A stretch of DNA of 64,000 nucleotides, taken from Caulobacter sp. Root655 (lineage in GTDB: Bacteria; Pseudomonadota; Alphaproteobacteria; Caulobacterales; Caulobacteraceae). A model generated the notes under the pieces. That model made no database searches. It was not told the origin of the DNA and saw nothing but the letters and a program-made list of their open reading frames with translations. The stretch lies in NCBI RefSeq assembly GCF_001427665.1, contig NZ_LMHC01000001.1, positions 622,780 to 686,779 of the forward strand, given 5' to 3'. Shown here piece by piece: positions 18,409 through 26,598 of the stretch (position 1 is the stretch's first letter; each line of letters starts with the position of its first letter). A program made the position numbers and the translations under genes.

Positions 18409-19098
18409 TCAGCCCTTGCCGGGCTTCAACGAACAGGTCAGGCCCGCCGCCTTGGCTTCGGCGCAGGTCATGCTCTGCAGGTTGGCCTTCGATCGGGGTT
18501 GGGGCGCGTCGATGACATAGCCCGATCCGCTGTCGCACATCACCTCGTAGCGCGAGATGGGCGGGTCGCCGCCGCCGCCGAGATAGGCGCCCTGGGTCGG
18601 CGCGCAGGTCAGGCCGGCCTTCTTGGTCAAGGCGGTCAGGCCGGCGGTGGAGCCGACATTGGCCCTGAGGCGGCAGGTGGCCATCTTGGAGCCATGCCCC
18701 TTCTGGGCCTTGGCCGAGGAGGCCAGCGCCACGCAGTCGTAGGCCGTCAGCATCTTGTCGGTCTTGGTCACCACCCAACCGAAATCGGCCTTGCAGGCGA
18801 CCTCGTAGCTGACGGTGCGCACCCCGGCCCGATTGGAGCTCATGATCAGGCCCGCGTCGACCAGGGTGCAGGGCACGCCGGCCTCGACCGCCAGTTCCCC
18901 CGCTTCGCGCTGCTGCAGCGGGTTGGCGGATTCGCGGAAACCCTTGCCGGCCGCTTCGGCGCTGTTGAGCTTGTTGGCGAAGTTGGGATCGGTGAATTCG
19001 CGCTGGGTGTAGTTGGAGCCGGTGGGCAGGCCGGGCGCCTGGGCCATCGCCGTACTGGCGAGACCGGCGAAGACCAGCGACAGGATCAAGGTTTTCAT
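18409..19098 (-). CDS. Exported hypothetical protein with internal repeats
   Basis: A 229-residue protein with a signal peptide (residues 1-19, ending AMAQ). Two related units follow: AGVPCTLVDAGLI ... VSYEVACKADFGWVV ... YDCVAL, and AGLTCAPTQGAYL ... SRYEVMCDSGSGYVI ... MTCAEA. Each unit holds three or four cysteines at similar spacing, so disulfide-stabilised repeats in the periplasm are likely. I recognise no named domain. It is monocistronic, 122 bases before the dienelactone hydrolase pair. Confidence 0.75.
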   Translation of the reverse strand: MKTLILSLVFAGLASTAMAQAPGLPTGSNYTQREFTDPNFANKLNSAEAAGKGFRESANPLQQREAGELAVEAGVPCTLVDAGLIMSSNRAGVRTVSYEVACKADFGWVVTKTDKMLTAYDCVALASSAKAQKGHGSKMATCRLRANVGSTAGLTALTKKAGLTCAPTQGAYLGGGGDPPISRYEVMCDSGSGYVIDAPQPRSKANLQSMTCAEAKAAGLTCSLKPGKG

Positions 19099-19248
19099 GG
19101 AAGTCCCCCTCTGACATGTCCCCTTCGATCCGCGGATCCGACCTCGTCTCGCGGGGGTGATCCCCCATCGAGACCCGTCGTGCGTCGATTTTCAAGACCG
19201 GATGTGCGACCGGGCCTGAAAGCGGAACCCAGCCTGGCGCCGGCGGAT

Positions 19249-19285
19249 GAAGGCCTCGGGCTCCTGTCGGGCGCGCGAGGCCTTC
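19249..19285 (-). terminator. Hairpin downstream of ychF
   Basis: GAAGGCCTCG and CGAGGCCTTC form a 10-base-pair perfect stem with a 17-base loop, 37 bases past the ychF stop. There is no T tract, so termination is only a possibility. Confidence 0.45.
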
Positions 19286-19321
19286 ACCACCAAGGGGCGA
19301 TCGTCGGTCCGGGAGGCGTCC

Positions 19322-20422
19322 CTAGACGTTGAAGCGGAAGTGCATCACGTCGCCGTCCTTGACGACATAGTCCTTGCCTTCGGCCCGCATCTTGCCGGCT
19401 TCCTTGGCTCCGTTCTCGCCGCCCAGCTTGATGAAGTCGTCGAAGGCGATGGTCTCGGCGCGGATGTAGCCCTTCTCGAAGTCGGTGTGGATGACCCCGG
19501 CCGCCTGCGGGCCGGTGTCGCCGACATGGATGGTCCAGGCGCGGGCTTCCTTGGGGCCGACCGTGAAATAGGTCTGCAGGCCCAGCAGGTTGTAGGCCTC
19601 GCGGATCAGGCGGTTGAGGCCCGGCTCGACCAGGCCCAGGGTCTCCAGGAACTCGGCGCGCTCGTCGGACGCCAGCAGGGCGATCTCGCTCTCGATCTGG
19701 GCCGAGATCACCACGGCCTTGGCGTTGTCCTGGGCGGCGCGGGCGGCGACCAGGTCGGAATAGCCGTTGCCCTTGTCGGCCGAGCCTTCATCGACATTGC
19801 AGACATACAGGGCCGGCAGCGCGGTCAGCAGCTGCAGCATGTGCCAGGCCTTTTCGTCGTCGGCGTCGATCTTGGCGGCGCGGGCCGGCCGGCCTTCGCG
19901 CAGCAGGGCCAGGGCGATGTTGGCCAGGCGCAGGGTGTTGGCGCTTTCCTTGTCGGCGCCGACCTTGGCGCGCTTCTCCAGGGCGGGGACGCGCTTTTCC
20001 AGGCTCTCCAGGTCGGCCAGCATCAGCTCGGTCTCGATGATGTCCAGATCGCTGATCGGGTCGATGCGGCCTTCCACGTGGACGATGTCGCCATCCTCGA
20101 AGCAGCGGGCCACGAAGGCCACGGCGTCGCAGTCGCGGATATTGGCCAGGAACTGGTTGCCCAGGCCCTCGCCCTTGCTGGCGCCGCGCACCAGGCCGGC
20201 GATGTCGACGAAGGTGATGCGGGCCGGGATGATCTCCTTGGAGCCCGAGATCTTGGCCAGGGCGTCCAGACGCGGCTCGGGCACAGCCACCTCGCCGGTG
20301 TTCGGCTCGATCGTGCAGAACGGATAGTTCGCGGCTTGCGCCGCCGCGGTTTGCGTCAGGGCGTTGAACAGGGTGGACTTGCCGACATTGGGCAGGCCGA
20401 CGATGGCGACTTTAAGGGCCAT
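19322..20422 (-). CDS. ychF: Redox-regulated ATPase/GTPase YchF (Obg family)
   Basis: A 366-residue ribosome-associated P-loop NTPase. The Walker A/G1 motif GLPNVGKST is at residues 9-17. The G3 region FVDIAGLVRGASKGEGLGNQFL and the YVCNVDE segment, which in YchF replaces NKxD and favours ATP over GTP, are both present. The C-terminal TGS domain ends IKLGGENGAKEAGK ... MHFRFNV, the conserved YchF terminus. Length matches the family (about 363). Often adjacent to pth elsewhere; here it stands alone. Confidence 0.96.
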   Translation of the reverse strand: MALKVAIVGLPNVGKSTLFNALTQTAAAQAANYPFCTIEPNTGEVAVPEPRLDALAKISGSKEIIPARITFVDIAGLVRGASKGEGLGNQFLANIRDCDAVAFVARCFEDGDIVHVEGRIDPISDLDIIETELMLADLESLEKRVPALEKRAKVGADKESANTLRLANIALALLREGRPARAAKIDADDEKAWHMLQLLTALPALYVCNVDEGSADKGNGYSDLVAARAAQDNAKAVVISAQIESEIALLASDERAEFLETLGLVEPGLNRLIREAYNLLGLQTYFTVGPKEARAWTIHVGDTGPQAAGVIHTDFEKGYIRAETIAFDDFIKLGGENGAKEAGKMRAEGKDYVVKDGDVMHFRFNV

Positions 20423-20859
20423 GGATCTCTCGTGAATTTCGTTGGCGCGCGATTAGCACGTATCGCGGGGGAAGTCCCCCTCCGCCCCGGCGCTGATCGA
20501 GCCCCCCGTGGGACAGGGCTATCGCATATGACCAAAAACGGTTGTCATCCCGGCCTCGGGCCGCGTAAGCGGCCCGCCTGACGGCGGGCTGGCGCGCAGC
20601 GCGAAGATCCGGGACCGACGCGTGAGCGTAAGCGCTTCCGGCGGTCCCGGATCTGCGCTTCGCTTGTCCGGGATGACAGCTTTTTTCGGAGCGAACCCAC
20701 ATGCGATAGCCCCCCCGTGGGGGAGGACCTTGGTCGGCTTGACGGCATCAACGGCAAGCACGGTTAAAGGCGACGCTTGGCCCGATTTGTGCTAGGGTCA
20801 CCCCATGTCGCTCGGTCGCCAATCCGGCGATCCCTCCGGCCCGCGGATGGTGACGAACC
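20423..20859. repeat. Long composite inverted repeat in a 437-base spacer
   Basis: The core (about 20537-20691) is a type B repeat: TGTCATCCCGG ... CCGGGATGACA, with inner arms GATCCGGGACCG / CGGTCCCGGATC. An outer pair flanks it: GGGCTATCGCAT at about 20513 and ATGCGATAGCCC at about 20702. The whole structure can fold into a very long hairpin of about 200 bases. The rest of the spacer, up to the small gene at 20860, shows no gene; TTGGCC and GCTAGG near 20790 could belong to a promoter. Confidence 0.75.
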
Positions 20860-21075
20860 ATGGGGCAGACCTACACCTTTGTCGCTTCCAGCACCGACGG
20901 CCGCGCGTCGTTCCTCGACCTGCGCGACGTCGGAGACCGGAGTGAGGCCGCCCGCTACGCCCAGGCGCTGCTGGCCGAACATCGCAGCTGCGATCGGGTC
21001 GAAATCTGGTCGACCAGCGTCCGGGTGAGTGTCGTCGAACGCGAGGCCGCCGGCGCCGCGCCGGCCAGGCCCTAG
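20860..21075 (+). CDS. Small conserved protein (CDRVEIW family)
   Basis: A 71-residue protein: a strand, a helix (SEAARYAQALLAEHRSCDR) and two strands (VEIWSTSVRVSVVER). The pattern of a helix, then C-D/x-x-V-E-V/I-W, matches small alphaproteobacterial proteins of unknown function. The partial gene at the right edge of the window (63916) ends in the same motif (CDTVEVWRG). Base composition is normal. Spacing from an upstream GGATGG is acceptable but weak. Confidence 0.65.
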   Translation: MGQTYTFVASSTDGRASFLDLRDVGDRSEAARYAQALLAEHRSCDRVEIWSTSVRVSVVEREAAGAAPARP

Positions 21076-21078
21076 AGC

Positions 21079-21324
21079 CTAAGCCTTGTCGACCACATGC
21101 GTCGTCGGACGGTCGTCGCCGGCCGACAGCTCTTCATGCCATTGGCCCCGGGAATCCTCGTAGACGATGCCCGTCTCGTCGCCGGCCACCCGCTGCTCGC
21201 CGGCCACCCGCTGGGCGGCGTGCAGGGCCGCGTCATGGGTCCTGAAGGTTTCCGAGAACACGTCACCCAGCTTGTAGGCCCAGCCGCCGTCGTGCTCGAC
21301 GATGGTGTAGGTGATGTCGGTCAT
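21079..21324 (-). CDS. DUF2188-like small protein
   Basis: An 81-residue protein with the strand-helix layout of DUF2188: YTIVEHDGGWAYKLGD, then TFRTHDAALHAAQRVA, then GIVYEDSRGQWHEE. Function is unknown; such proteins are often stress-linked by context, but nothing here shows that. The start at 21324 (MTDITYT) is chosen over 21372 because the upstream extension looks non-coding. It converges on the 71-residue gene with 3 bases between the stops. Confidence 0.72.
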   Translation of the reverse strand: MTDITYTIVEHDGGWAYKLGDVFSETFRTHDAALHAAQRVAGEQRVAGDETGIVYEDSRGQWHEELSAGDDRPTTHVVDKA

Positions 21325-21417
21325 GGGCGGGCTCCAAGGGGCGTGACTAGAGAACGGCCTGGAGCAAAGCACGGTTCCGGCCCGGGTGTCTTGTACGGAG
21401 GCGCCGCCGCTCGCCGA

Positions 21418-23508
21418 TCACTCGGCGGCCTGCATCTCGGCGGGTGGGCGCGCACGCGCCGGGCCGGGCCGGGCGACCGGCAGCCGCACCTGGACCCGCA
21501 GCCCGTCGCCCGGCAGGTCCAGGCGGATGTCGCCGCCATGGGCCCGGACGATCGACCGGGCGGTGGACAGGCCCAGGCCGACGCCCTGCTTGCTGGAGGT
21601 GCGGGCCCCGACGCTGCGATAGAACGGCGTGAACACCCGCTCCAGGTCATCGGGCGACAGGCCCGGGCCCTGGTCGCGGATTTCGGTGACCGCTTCGTCG
21701 CCCTCGACATAGAGCCGCACCCTGGCGCTGTCGCCGTACTTGACCGCGTTGTCGACCAGGTTGGCGAACACCCGCTGCAGCCCCAGCACCGACACCTCGA
21801 CCTCGGCCGGCTCGCCGGGCTCCAGCTCGATTTCCGCGCCGGTGACCTCGGCCTCGTCGATCACGCATTCCAGCAGCGAGCGCAGGTCGACCCGTTGCCG
21901 GGCGCCGGCCTCGGCGTCGTCGCGCATGAAGGCCAGGACCGAGCTGATCATCGCCTCCATCTGGTCGATGTCCTGGCCGATTTCGCGCCGCAGGTCGGGC
22001 GAGGCTCGCTCCAGGCGGAAGCGCATGCGGGCCAGCGGCGTGCGCAGGTCGTGCGAGATGGCCCCGATCATCGCCGTGCGGTCGGTGATATAGCGGGTGA
22101 GGCGGGCCTGCATGGCGTTGAACGCACGGGCGGCCCGTCCGACCTCGGCCGGGCCGTCGCTGACCATCACCGGCGAGGACGGATCGCGGCCCAGGCGCTC
22201 GGCGGCGGCGGCGAAGCCGGCCAGCGGCGCGGCCAGGCGGCGCGCGAAGATCCAGCCCAGCGGCGCGACCACGGCCAGGGACAGGGCGAACCACATCAGC
22301 ACTCGGCGCTGCCAGCTGTTGGGAAAGGCTTCGGGCTCGGGCCGCAGGGTCGCCCAACGGTCGGGGCCGACCCTCAAGGCGGCCACGAAGTCGCCCTCGA
22401 TGAACGGCGCGGGGGCCAGGCCGAACAGGCTCCGGGCGACGGGCGGGGCCAAAGCGCGACCGGTGACGGCGGCGTCGGGCTCGGCCGGGGCCGTCCGCGC
22501 CGCCGCCGCCGGCGGCGGTGGCGGGAGAGCCCGTGGGGCGGTCCGCACGGGCTCGTCGGCCGGCGTCAGGCGGACCACCGGCCCGGGGCCGAGCGGGCTG
22601 AGCGTCGGCTCGCGGGCCGCCGCGTCGGCGACCGGGTCGAGGACCAGGGGTTCGGGCTTGGCCCGCGCGATCACCGGTGTCGAACCGCGGAACGGCGCGT
22701 TGAACAGCGGGTCGCTGAAGCGCTCCGTCGGTCGTGTCATCACAAAACGGGACGTGGTCGCGGGGACGCGATCGAAGGTCCGGCCGCCGATCACCACGCC
22801 GCTGCTCGGGCTTCCGGGAGCGCCGACCGGCCCGCCGAAACCGGAGCCAACGAAGGCGCGCTGGCGCGAGCCGTCGCCGGGCCAGCGGATGGCGGATGAC
22901 GGACCGGCGAACCCTCCGGAGGGGAAGCCCTGGACGCCCGATCGCGCGCTCATGCCGCCGATGATGACCCCTGGGCTGGGCCCGCCCCACCCGCCCCACC
23001 CGCCTGACGCACCGGGGACGCCGCCGCCGGCGTCGCGTTGCATGACGGCGCCCGTCGGCCCCGAGGCCGGGGTCTGGGCGTAGGCCGTCGAGGTCAGCAG
23101 GGCCGCCAGGGGCGTCGGGCGGTGGCCGCGTCGGCTCTCGGTGCCGGCGAAGGGCGGCGGGGCGTAGAACAGCAGGCGGACGTCGCGCCGGTCGACGTTC
23201 AGCAGGCGGGCCAGGTCGGCGCTGGCCTGTTCCGACGCCACCCAGCCCGGGCTCTGCAGGCTGGGCGGCTGCGTCTCGATGGTGCGGACCAGGGGGCGGT
23301 CGTCGTCGTCGCCGTCGTCGGGCACGGCGCCGCGCAGCCCGGCGGCGATGTCGGCAAGGCTGTGCTGCGTCGCCGGGGCGGGCGGCAGCAGCATGGTGAG
23401 GACCAGGGTCACGGTCTGGGCCACCATCAGGCCGGCCAGCAGCAGGGCCAGGATCTGGAAGGCGATCGGCGGGCTCGGCCAGCGGCGCGGGCGGCCGAGG
23501 GCGGTCAT
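21418..23508 (-). CDS. Sensor histidine kinase (EnvZ-like) with low-complexity periplasmic region
   Basis: A 696-residue inner-membrane histidine kinase. TM1 is near residues 17-40 and TM2 near 395-415 (FALSLAVVAPLGWIF), followed by HAMP. The phosphorylated histidine is H486 in ISHDLRTPLARM. The ATP-binding domain has N-box NLVDNAVKYG, G1 DQGPGL and G2 GVGLGLSTARSI. The large periplasmic part contains an unusual Gly/Pro/Ser-rich stretch (roughly residues 165-330) with repeated PGVIIGG / SGVVIGG units. It overlaps its response regulator gene by 4 bases (ATGA). Confidence 0.93.
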   Translation of the reverse strand: MTALGRPRRWPSPPIAFQILALLLAGLMVAQTVTLVLTMLLPPAPATQHSLADIAAGLRGAVPDDGDDDDRPLVRTIETQPPSLQSPGWVASEQASADLARLLNVDRRDVRLLFYAPPPFAGTESRRGHRPTPLAALLTSTAYAQTPASGPTGAVMQRDAGGGVPGASGGWGGWGGPSPGVIIGGMSARSGVQGFPSGGFAGPSSAIRWPGDGSRQRAFVGSGFGGPVGAPGSPSSGVVIGGRTFDRVPATTSRFVMTRPTERFSDPLFNAPFRGSTPVIARAKPEPLVLDPVADAAAREPTLSPLGPGPVVRLTPADEPVRTAPRALPPPPPAAAARTAPAEPDAAVTGRALAPPVARSLFGLAPAPFIEGDFVAALRVGPDRWATLRPEPEAFPNSWQRRVLMWFALSLAVVAPLGWIFARRLAAPLAGFAAAAERLGRDPSSPVMVSDGPAEVGRAARAFNAMQARLTRYITDRTAMIGAISHDLRTPLARMRFRLERASPDLRREIGQDIDQMEAMISSVLAFMRDDAEAGARQRVDLRSLLECVIDEAEVTGAEIELEPGEPAEVEVSVLGLQRVFANLVDNAVKYGDSARVRLYVEGDEAVTEIRDQGPGLSPDDLERVFTPFYRSVGARTSSKQGVGLGLSTARSIVRAHGGDIRLDLPGDGLRVQVRLPVARPGPARARPPAEMQAAE

Positions 23509-24227
23509 TCGACCGAGACCTTGGCGTCCAGCATGTAGCCCAGGCCGCGATAGGTGCGGATCAGTTCCTGGTCCGACTGGGCCTCGATCTTTCGGCGCAG
23601 GCGGCTGATGTGCAGGTCCACCCGGCGGCCGAAGGTCTCGACCGCCTCGCCGGCGATGATGCTCATCAGCTCATCGCGCGACACCACCGAGCGGGCGTTC
23701 TCGACCAGGACCGAAAGGATGGTGAACTCGCCCGGCGTCAGCAGCAACAGCACGCCGTTGGGCGCGGTCAGCTGCCGGGCGGCGACATCCAGGCGGAAGC
23801 CGGCGAAGACGTGGGCGGTGCTCCTGGCGCTCTTGCCGCCGCCGGTCCGGCGCCGCAGCAGGGCCTTGACCCGGGCCAGCAGTTCGCGCGGCGGGATCGG
23901 CTTGACGACATAGTCGTCGGCGCCCAGCTCCAGCCCGACGATGCGGTCCACCGGATCGCCCAGGGCGCTGAGCAGCAGGATGGCCGGCCCGTCGGTCCCC
24001 GAGATCTGGCGGCACAGCGACAGGCCGCTCTCGCCCGGCAGGTTGACGTCCAGCACCAGCACGTCGACCGGGCGGCTGTCGAGCACGGCGCGGGCCGCGG
24101 CGGCGGTGTCCGCTTCGCGCACCCTGTAGCCCTGGGCGGTCAGGTAGCCGGCCATTTCCTGCCGCAGGACGTCGTCGTCCTCGACCAGCAGAACGGTGGT
24201 GTTGTCGGCGAGCGCGGGCACGGTCAT
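23505..24227 (-). CDS. OmpR-family response regulator
   Basis: A 240-residue DNA-binding response regulator. The receiver has the acidic pocket E16-D17-D18, phosphoacceptor D60 (LVLDVNLPGESG) and K109 (DDYVVKP). The C-terminal winged helix includes LTPGEFTILSVLVENARSVVSRDELM and the recognition region RRVDLHISRLRRKIE. It is the promoter-proximal gene of the two-component pair, with the kinase overlapping by 4 bases, so partner assignment is secure. Targets are unknown. Confidence 0.95.
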   Translation of the reverse strand: MTVPALADNTTVLLVEDDDVLRQEMAGYLTAQGYRVREADTAAAARAVLDSRPVDVLVLDVNLPGESGLSLCRQISGTDGPAILLLSALGDPVDRIVGLELGADDYVVKPIPPRELLARVKALLRRRTGGGKSARSTAHVFAGFRLDVAARQLTAPNGVLLLLTPGEFTILSVLVENARSVVSRDELMSIIAGEAVETFGRRVDLHISRLRRKIEAQSDQELIRTYRGLGYMLDAKVSVE

Positions 24228-24319
24228 GGCGACGATTTATGACACAGGCCGGGCGCGCGAGTCAGGGCGGGAACATGGCGGCTATGTTTCAGATTCGATG
24301 CGTTGAAGCGTCGGTCAGG

Positions 24320-25384
24320 CTACTTCACACCGCCCCGCGCCAGCACGTCCACCAGCACCGCGCGGTAGGCCGCGTCGAACGGCGCCCGGTCGCTGTCCGG
24401 CTTGTTCGGATAGACCGTCCGCAGTTCGGCGATGCGCTTCGCCGTGGCGTCCTGCCAAACGGGATCCATCTTCGACAGCCGGGCCAGGATCGCCCGGTCG
24501 TCGCGGCCGGCGACCGGTTCGTAGGCCAGCAGCGCCTTGAACTGCCACATCGTCTGGCGGAAGACGTCGGGCGTCGCCGCGCCGGCCGTGCGTCCGGCCG
24601 CCCACTTCACCGCCTCGGCCACCTGTTTGCGAAAGCGCGGATCGTCCCAGGTCGAGGGCGTGTGGCCCAGGTTGGTGAAGAACAGCCGGCCCTTGCCGAC
24701 CTGGCGGGCCCAGGCCACCGGCACGGCATAGGGCCGCTTCAGCGGCGTGCCGGCGAAGTCCAGGGTCTGCAACACCCGCACCCGGGTCGGGTCGAAATCG
24801 GAATGCTGGTAGATTTCCTCGGCGTAGTCGAAGCTGACCGGCCACATGGCGACGGCCGGGAAGTCTGGGTCCAGGGTCTCGATCCGCACCGGCGTGCCTT
24901 GCGTCCACGGATGGCCGGCGAAACGGCCGCCGATGAACCGGGTGTAGGGCTCGCCGGGACCGGTGTAGTCCCAGCCGGTGTCGGTGGCGCTGTGCAGGCC
25001 GACGAAGCCCAGCTTGCCCGCCGCCACCCGCTGCTGAACCGCCGCCCAGGCCCGCGGCGAGATCGGCAGGGCGCCGGTGGTGTAGAACACCAGCACGTCG
25101 ATGTCGGCCAGGCGTTCTGGCGTGATCTCGCGGGCGTCCTGGGTGACCTGCGCGGTGAAGGCGCCGCTCTCCTGGCCGATGGCGATCATCGCGGTTTCCG
25201 AGAGCGCCAAATTCGACGAGGAGGGGCCGCCGCCTTCGGGCCGGGCCACTGGAACGTGCTTCCAGCCCACCGACTGGTCGAGATAGAGCACCCGCAGCGG
25301 CCGGGCCGCCGCCAGGGCGCTCGTGGGGAGGGTGATCAGGGTCGCGAAAGCGACCAGCAGGGCAAGGACGAGGCGGCGGGCCAT
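24320..25384 (-). CDS. Exported ThuA-domain protein
   Basis: A 354-residue protein with a signal peptide (1-26, ending SALAAA). The ThuA fold, related to class I glutamine amidotransferases, is recognised from FYTTGALPISPRAWAAVQQRV, GFVGLHSATDTGWDY, the GHPWTQGTPV segment and TNLGHTPSTWDDPRF. ThuA-like proteins are linked to sugar (trehalose, keto-sugar) metabolism, but the catalytic role is not settled. About 100 residues beyond the domain are helical and unassigned. No sugar genes are adjacent. Confidence 0.85.
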   Translation of the reverse strand: MARRLVLALLVAFATLITLPTSALAAARPLRVLYLDQSVGWKHVPVARPEGGGPSSSNLALSETAMIAIGQESGAFTAQVTQDAREITPERLADIDVLVFYTTGALPISPRAWAAVQQRVAAGKLGFVGLHSATDTGWDYTGPGEPYTRFIGGRFAGHPWTQGTPVRIETLDPDFPAVAMWPVSFDYAEEIYQHSDFDPTRVRVLQTLDFAGTPLKRPYAVPVAWARQVGKGRLFFTNLGHTPSTWDDPRFRKQVAEAVKWAAGRTAGAATPDVFRQTMWQFKALLAYEPVAGRDDRAILARLSKMDPVWQDATAKRIAELRTVYPNKPDSDRAPFDAAYRAVLVDVLARGGVK

Positions 25385-25457
25385 GGGGGACTCACTGGGG
25401 ACGGGCCCTCAGCCTAGCGGCAAGCGATCCGGCGGCCCAGCCCGTCGCCATGCCTCC

Positions 25458-26408
25458 CTAGCGAGCGGGCGCTTCATCCCAGTCGGCGAGAACGCTGGAC
25501 TGGCGCAGGCCGGCGAACAGGCGCTGGACATTGGCCTGGTTGGCCTTGGCCAGCGCGGCGAGGCGCGGCCGGATGGAAACGGGCGCCACCGCGACCACGC
25601 CATCGGGCCAGCGGTGGCAAAAGCCGAGCGTTTCGAGCATGCGCAGATGCCGCCGGACGGTCTCGCGGGGAAGTCGCAGCGGACCGGCCAGGGCGGCGAT
25701 GCGGACGGGACGGGCGGCTCGCAGGGGATCATTGGCCCAGCCCGCCAGCGCCTCGGTGGGCAAGGCGCGGGTGTTGGCCAGCACCAGCTCCAGCAGGACG
25801 CGGCTGCTCATCACGTTCCCGGTCAGGGCGATCAGGTCGCTGCAGGCGCGCAGCACATATTCCGAGAACGCCCAGTTGGCGACGCGCACGCGCGGGTCGG
25901 CGCGCGGCGACAACACCGGCGCCGCGTCGCCGGCGGGAAGCGCGCCCGCTGCCTTCAGCGCCTTGTAGAATTCGCGGGCCCGGTCGTAGCGGGCGCGTTG
26001 CGCGGCGAGGTAGCTGGGCAGGGTGACGGCGTCGCGCGGGACCACCATGCCCTGCGCGCCGATCACGCAGAGGCCGGCGCCGGCCAGCTTCAGGGCGCGC
26101 CGGCGGACCGTCTCGAAAGGCAGGTTCAGGGACTGGGCGACCGCGTTGATGCTGACCGGCCGTCGCAACCGATCGGGCGCGGACGTCTCGGCCCCGCCAT
26201 AGGTCGACCGCAGGTCGGGCGCGCGCTTCACCGGGGTCATGTTGGCGTCGAGCGCGGCGGTCAGGATCAGGGCGTCCAACAGTTCGTGGTCGCCCCGGGT
26301 GATCTCGACGGTGTCGCGGATATAGTCCAGCGAAGCACGGCCGACCGCCCAGAACAGAAGCTCTGGCGGCGGGCGATGGGTTCCTGGCGGCGGGACGGGT
26401 GCGGGCAT
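25458..26408 (-). CDS. Duplicated winged-helix transcriptional regulator
   Basis: A 316-residue protein built from two copies of the same unit: a helical segment followed by a winged helix. The two DNA-binding regions are RPVSINAVAQSLNLPFETVR (84-103) and RPVRIAALAGPLRLPRETVR (233-252), each followed by a wing (AQGMVV and PDGVVAV). Having both half-sites in one chain suggests it binds as a monomer or pseudo-dimer. It is divergent from the aerolysin-like gene, with 190 bases between the starts, and is the obvious candidate regulator of it. The start at 26408 (MPAPV) is preferred to 26429. Confidence 0.78.
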   Translation of the reverse strand: MPAPVPPPGTHRPPPELLFWAVGRASLDYIRDTVEITRGDHELLDALILTAALDANMTPVKRAPDLRSTYGGAETSAPDRLRRPVSINAVAQSLNLPFETVRRRALKLAGAGLCVIGAQGMVVPRDAVTLPSYLAAQRARYDRAREFYKALKAAGALPAGDAAPVLSPRADPRVRVANWAFSEYVLRACSDLIALTGNVMSSRVLLELVLANTRALPTEALAGWANDPLRAARPVRIAALAGPLRLPRETVRRHLRMLETLGFCHRWPDGVVAVAPVSIRPRLAALAKANQANVQRLFAGLRQSSVLADWDEAPAR

Positions 26409-26598
26409 CTGTGGGCGCTCGGCAAGCAACTGGACGATATCTCAGGTCGGCGGGGGCGATCGCCGGATGGGCCTCCATCTGGGCGCCGCGCCGGGGACCG
26501 GCGGGCCACGGCGACAGGTACCCATTTTGGGCGCCCAGCCCTTACAAATTCTTCGTGCGTCAAGTTAGTTGCACGCCTCAAGGTTGTTGGAGGCGTCG
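26409..26598. promoter_or_regulatory. Divergent promoter region of regulator and toxin-like gene
   Basis: A 190-base spacer that must hold both promoters. Near the toxin-like gene, CGTGC (26554-26558) and GCACG (26571-26575) form an inverted repeat around CAAGTTAGTT, possibly an operator. GGAGG at 26590-26594 is a strong ribosome binding site for the start at 26599. Confidence 0.5.
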
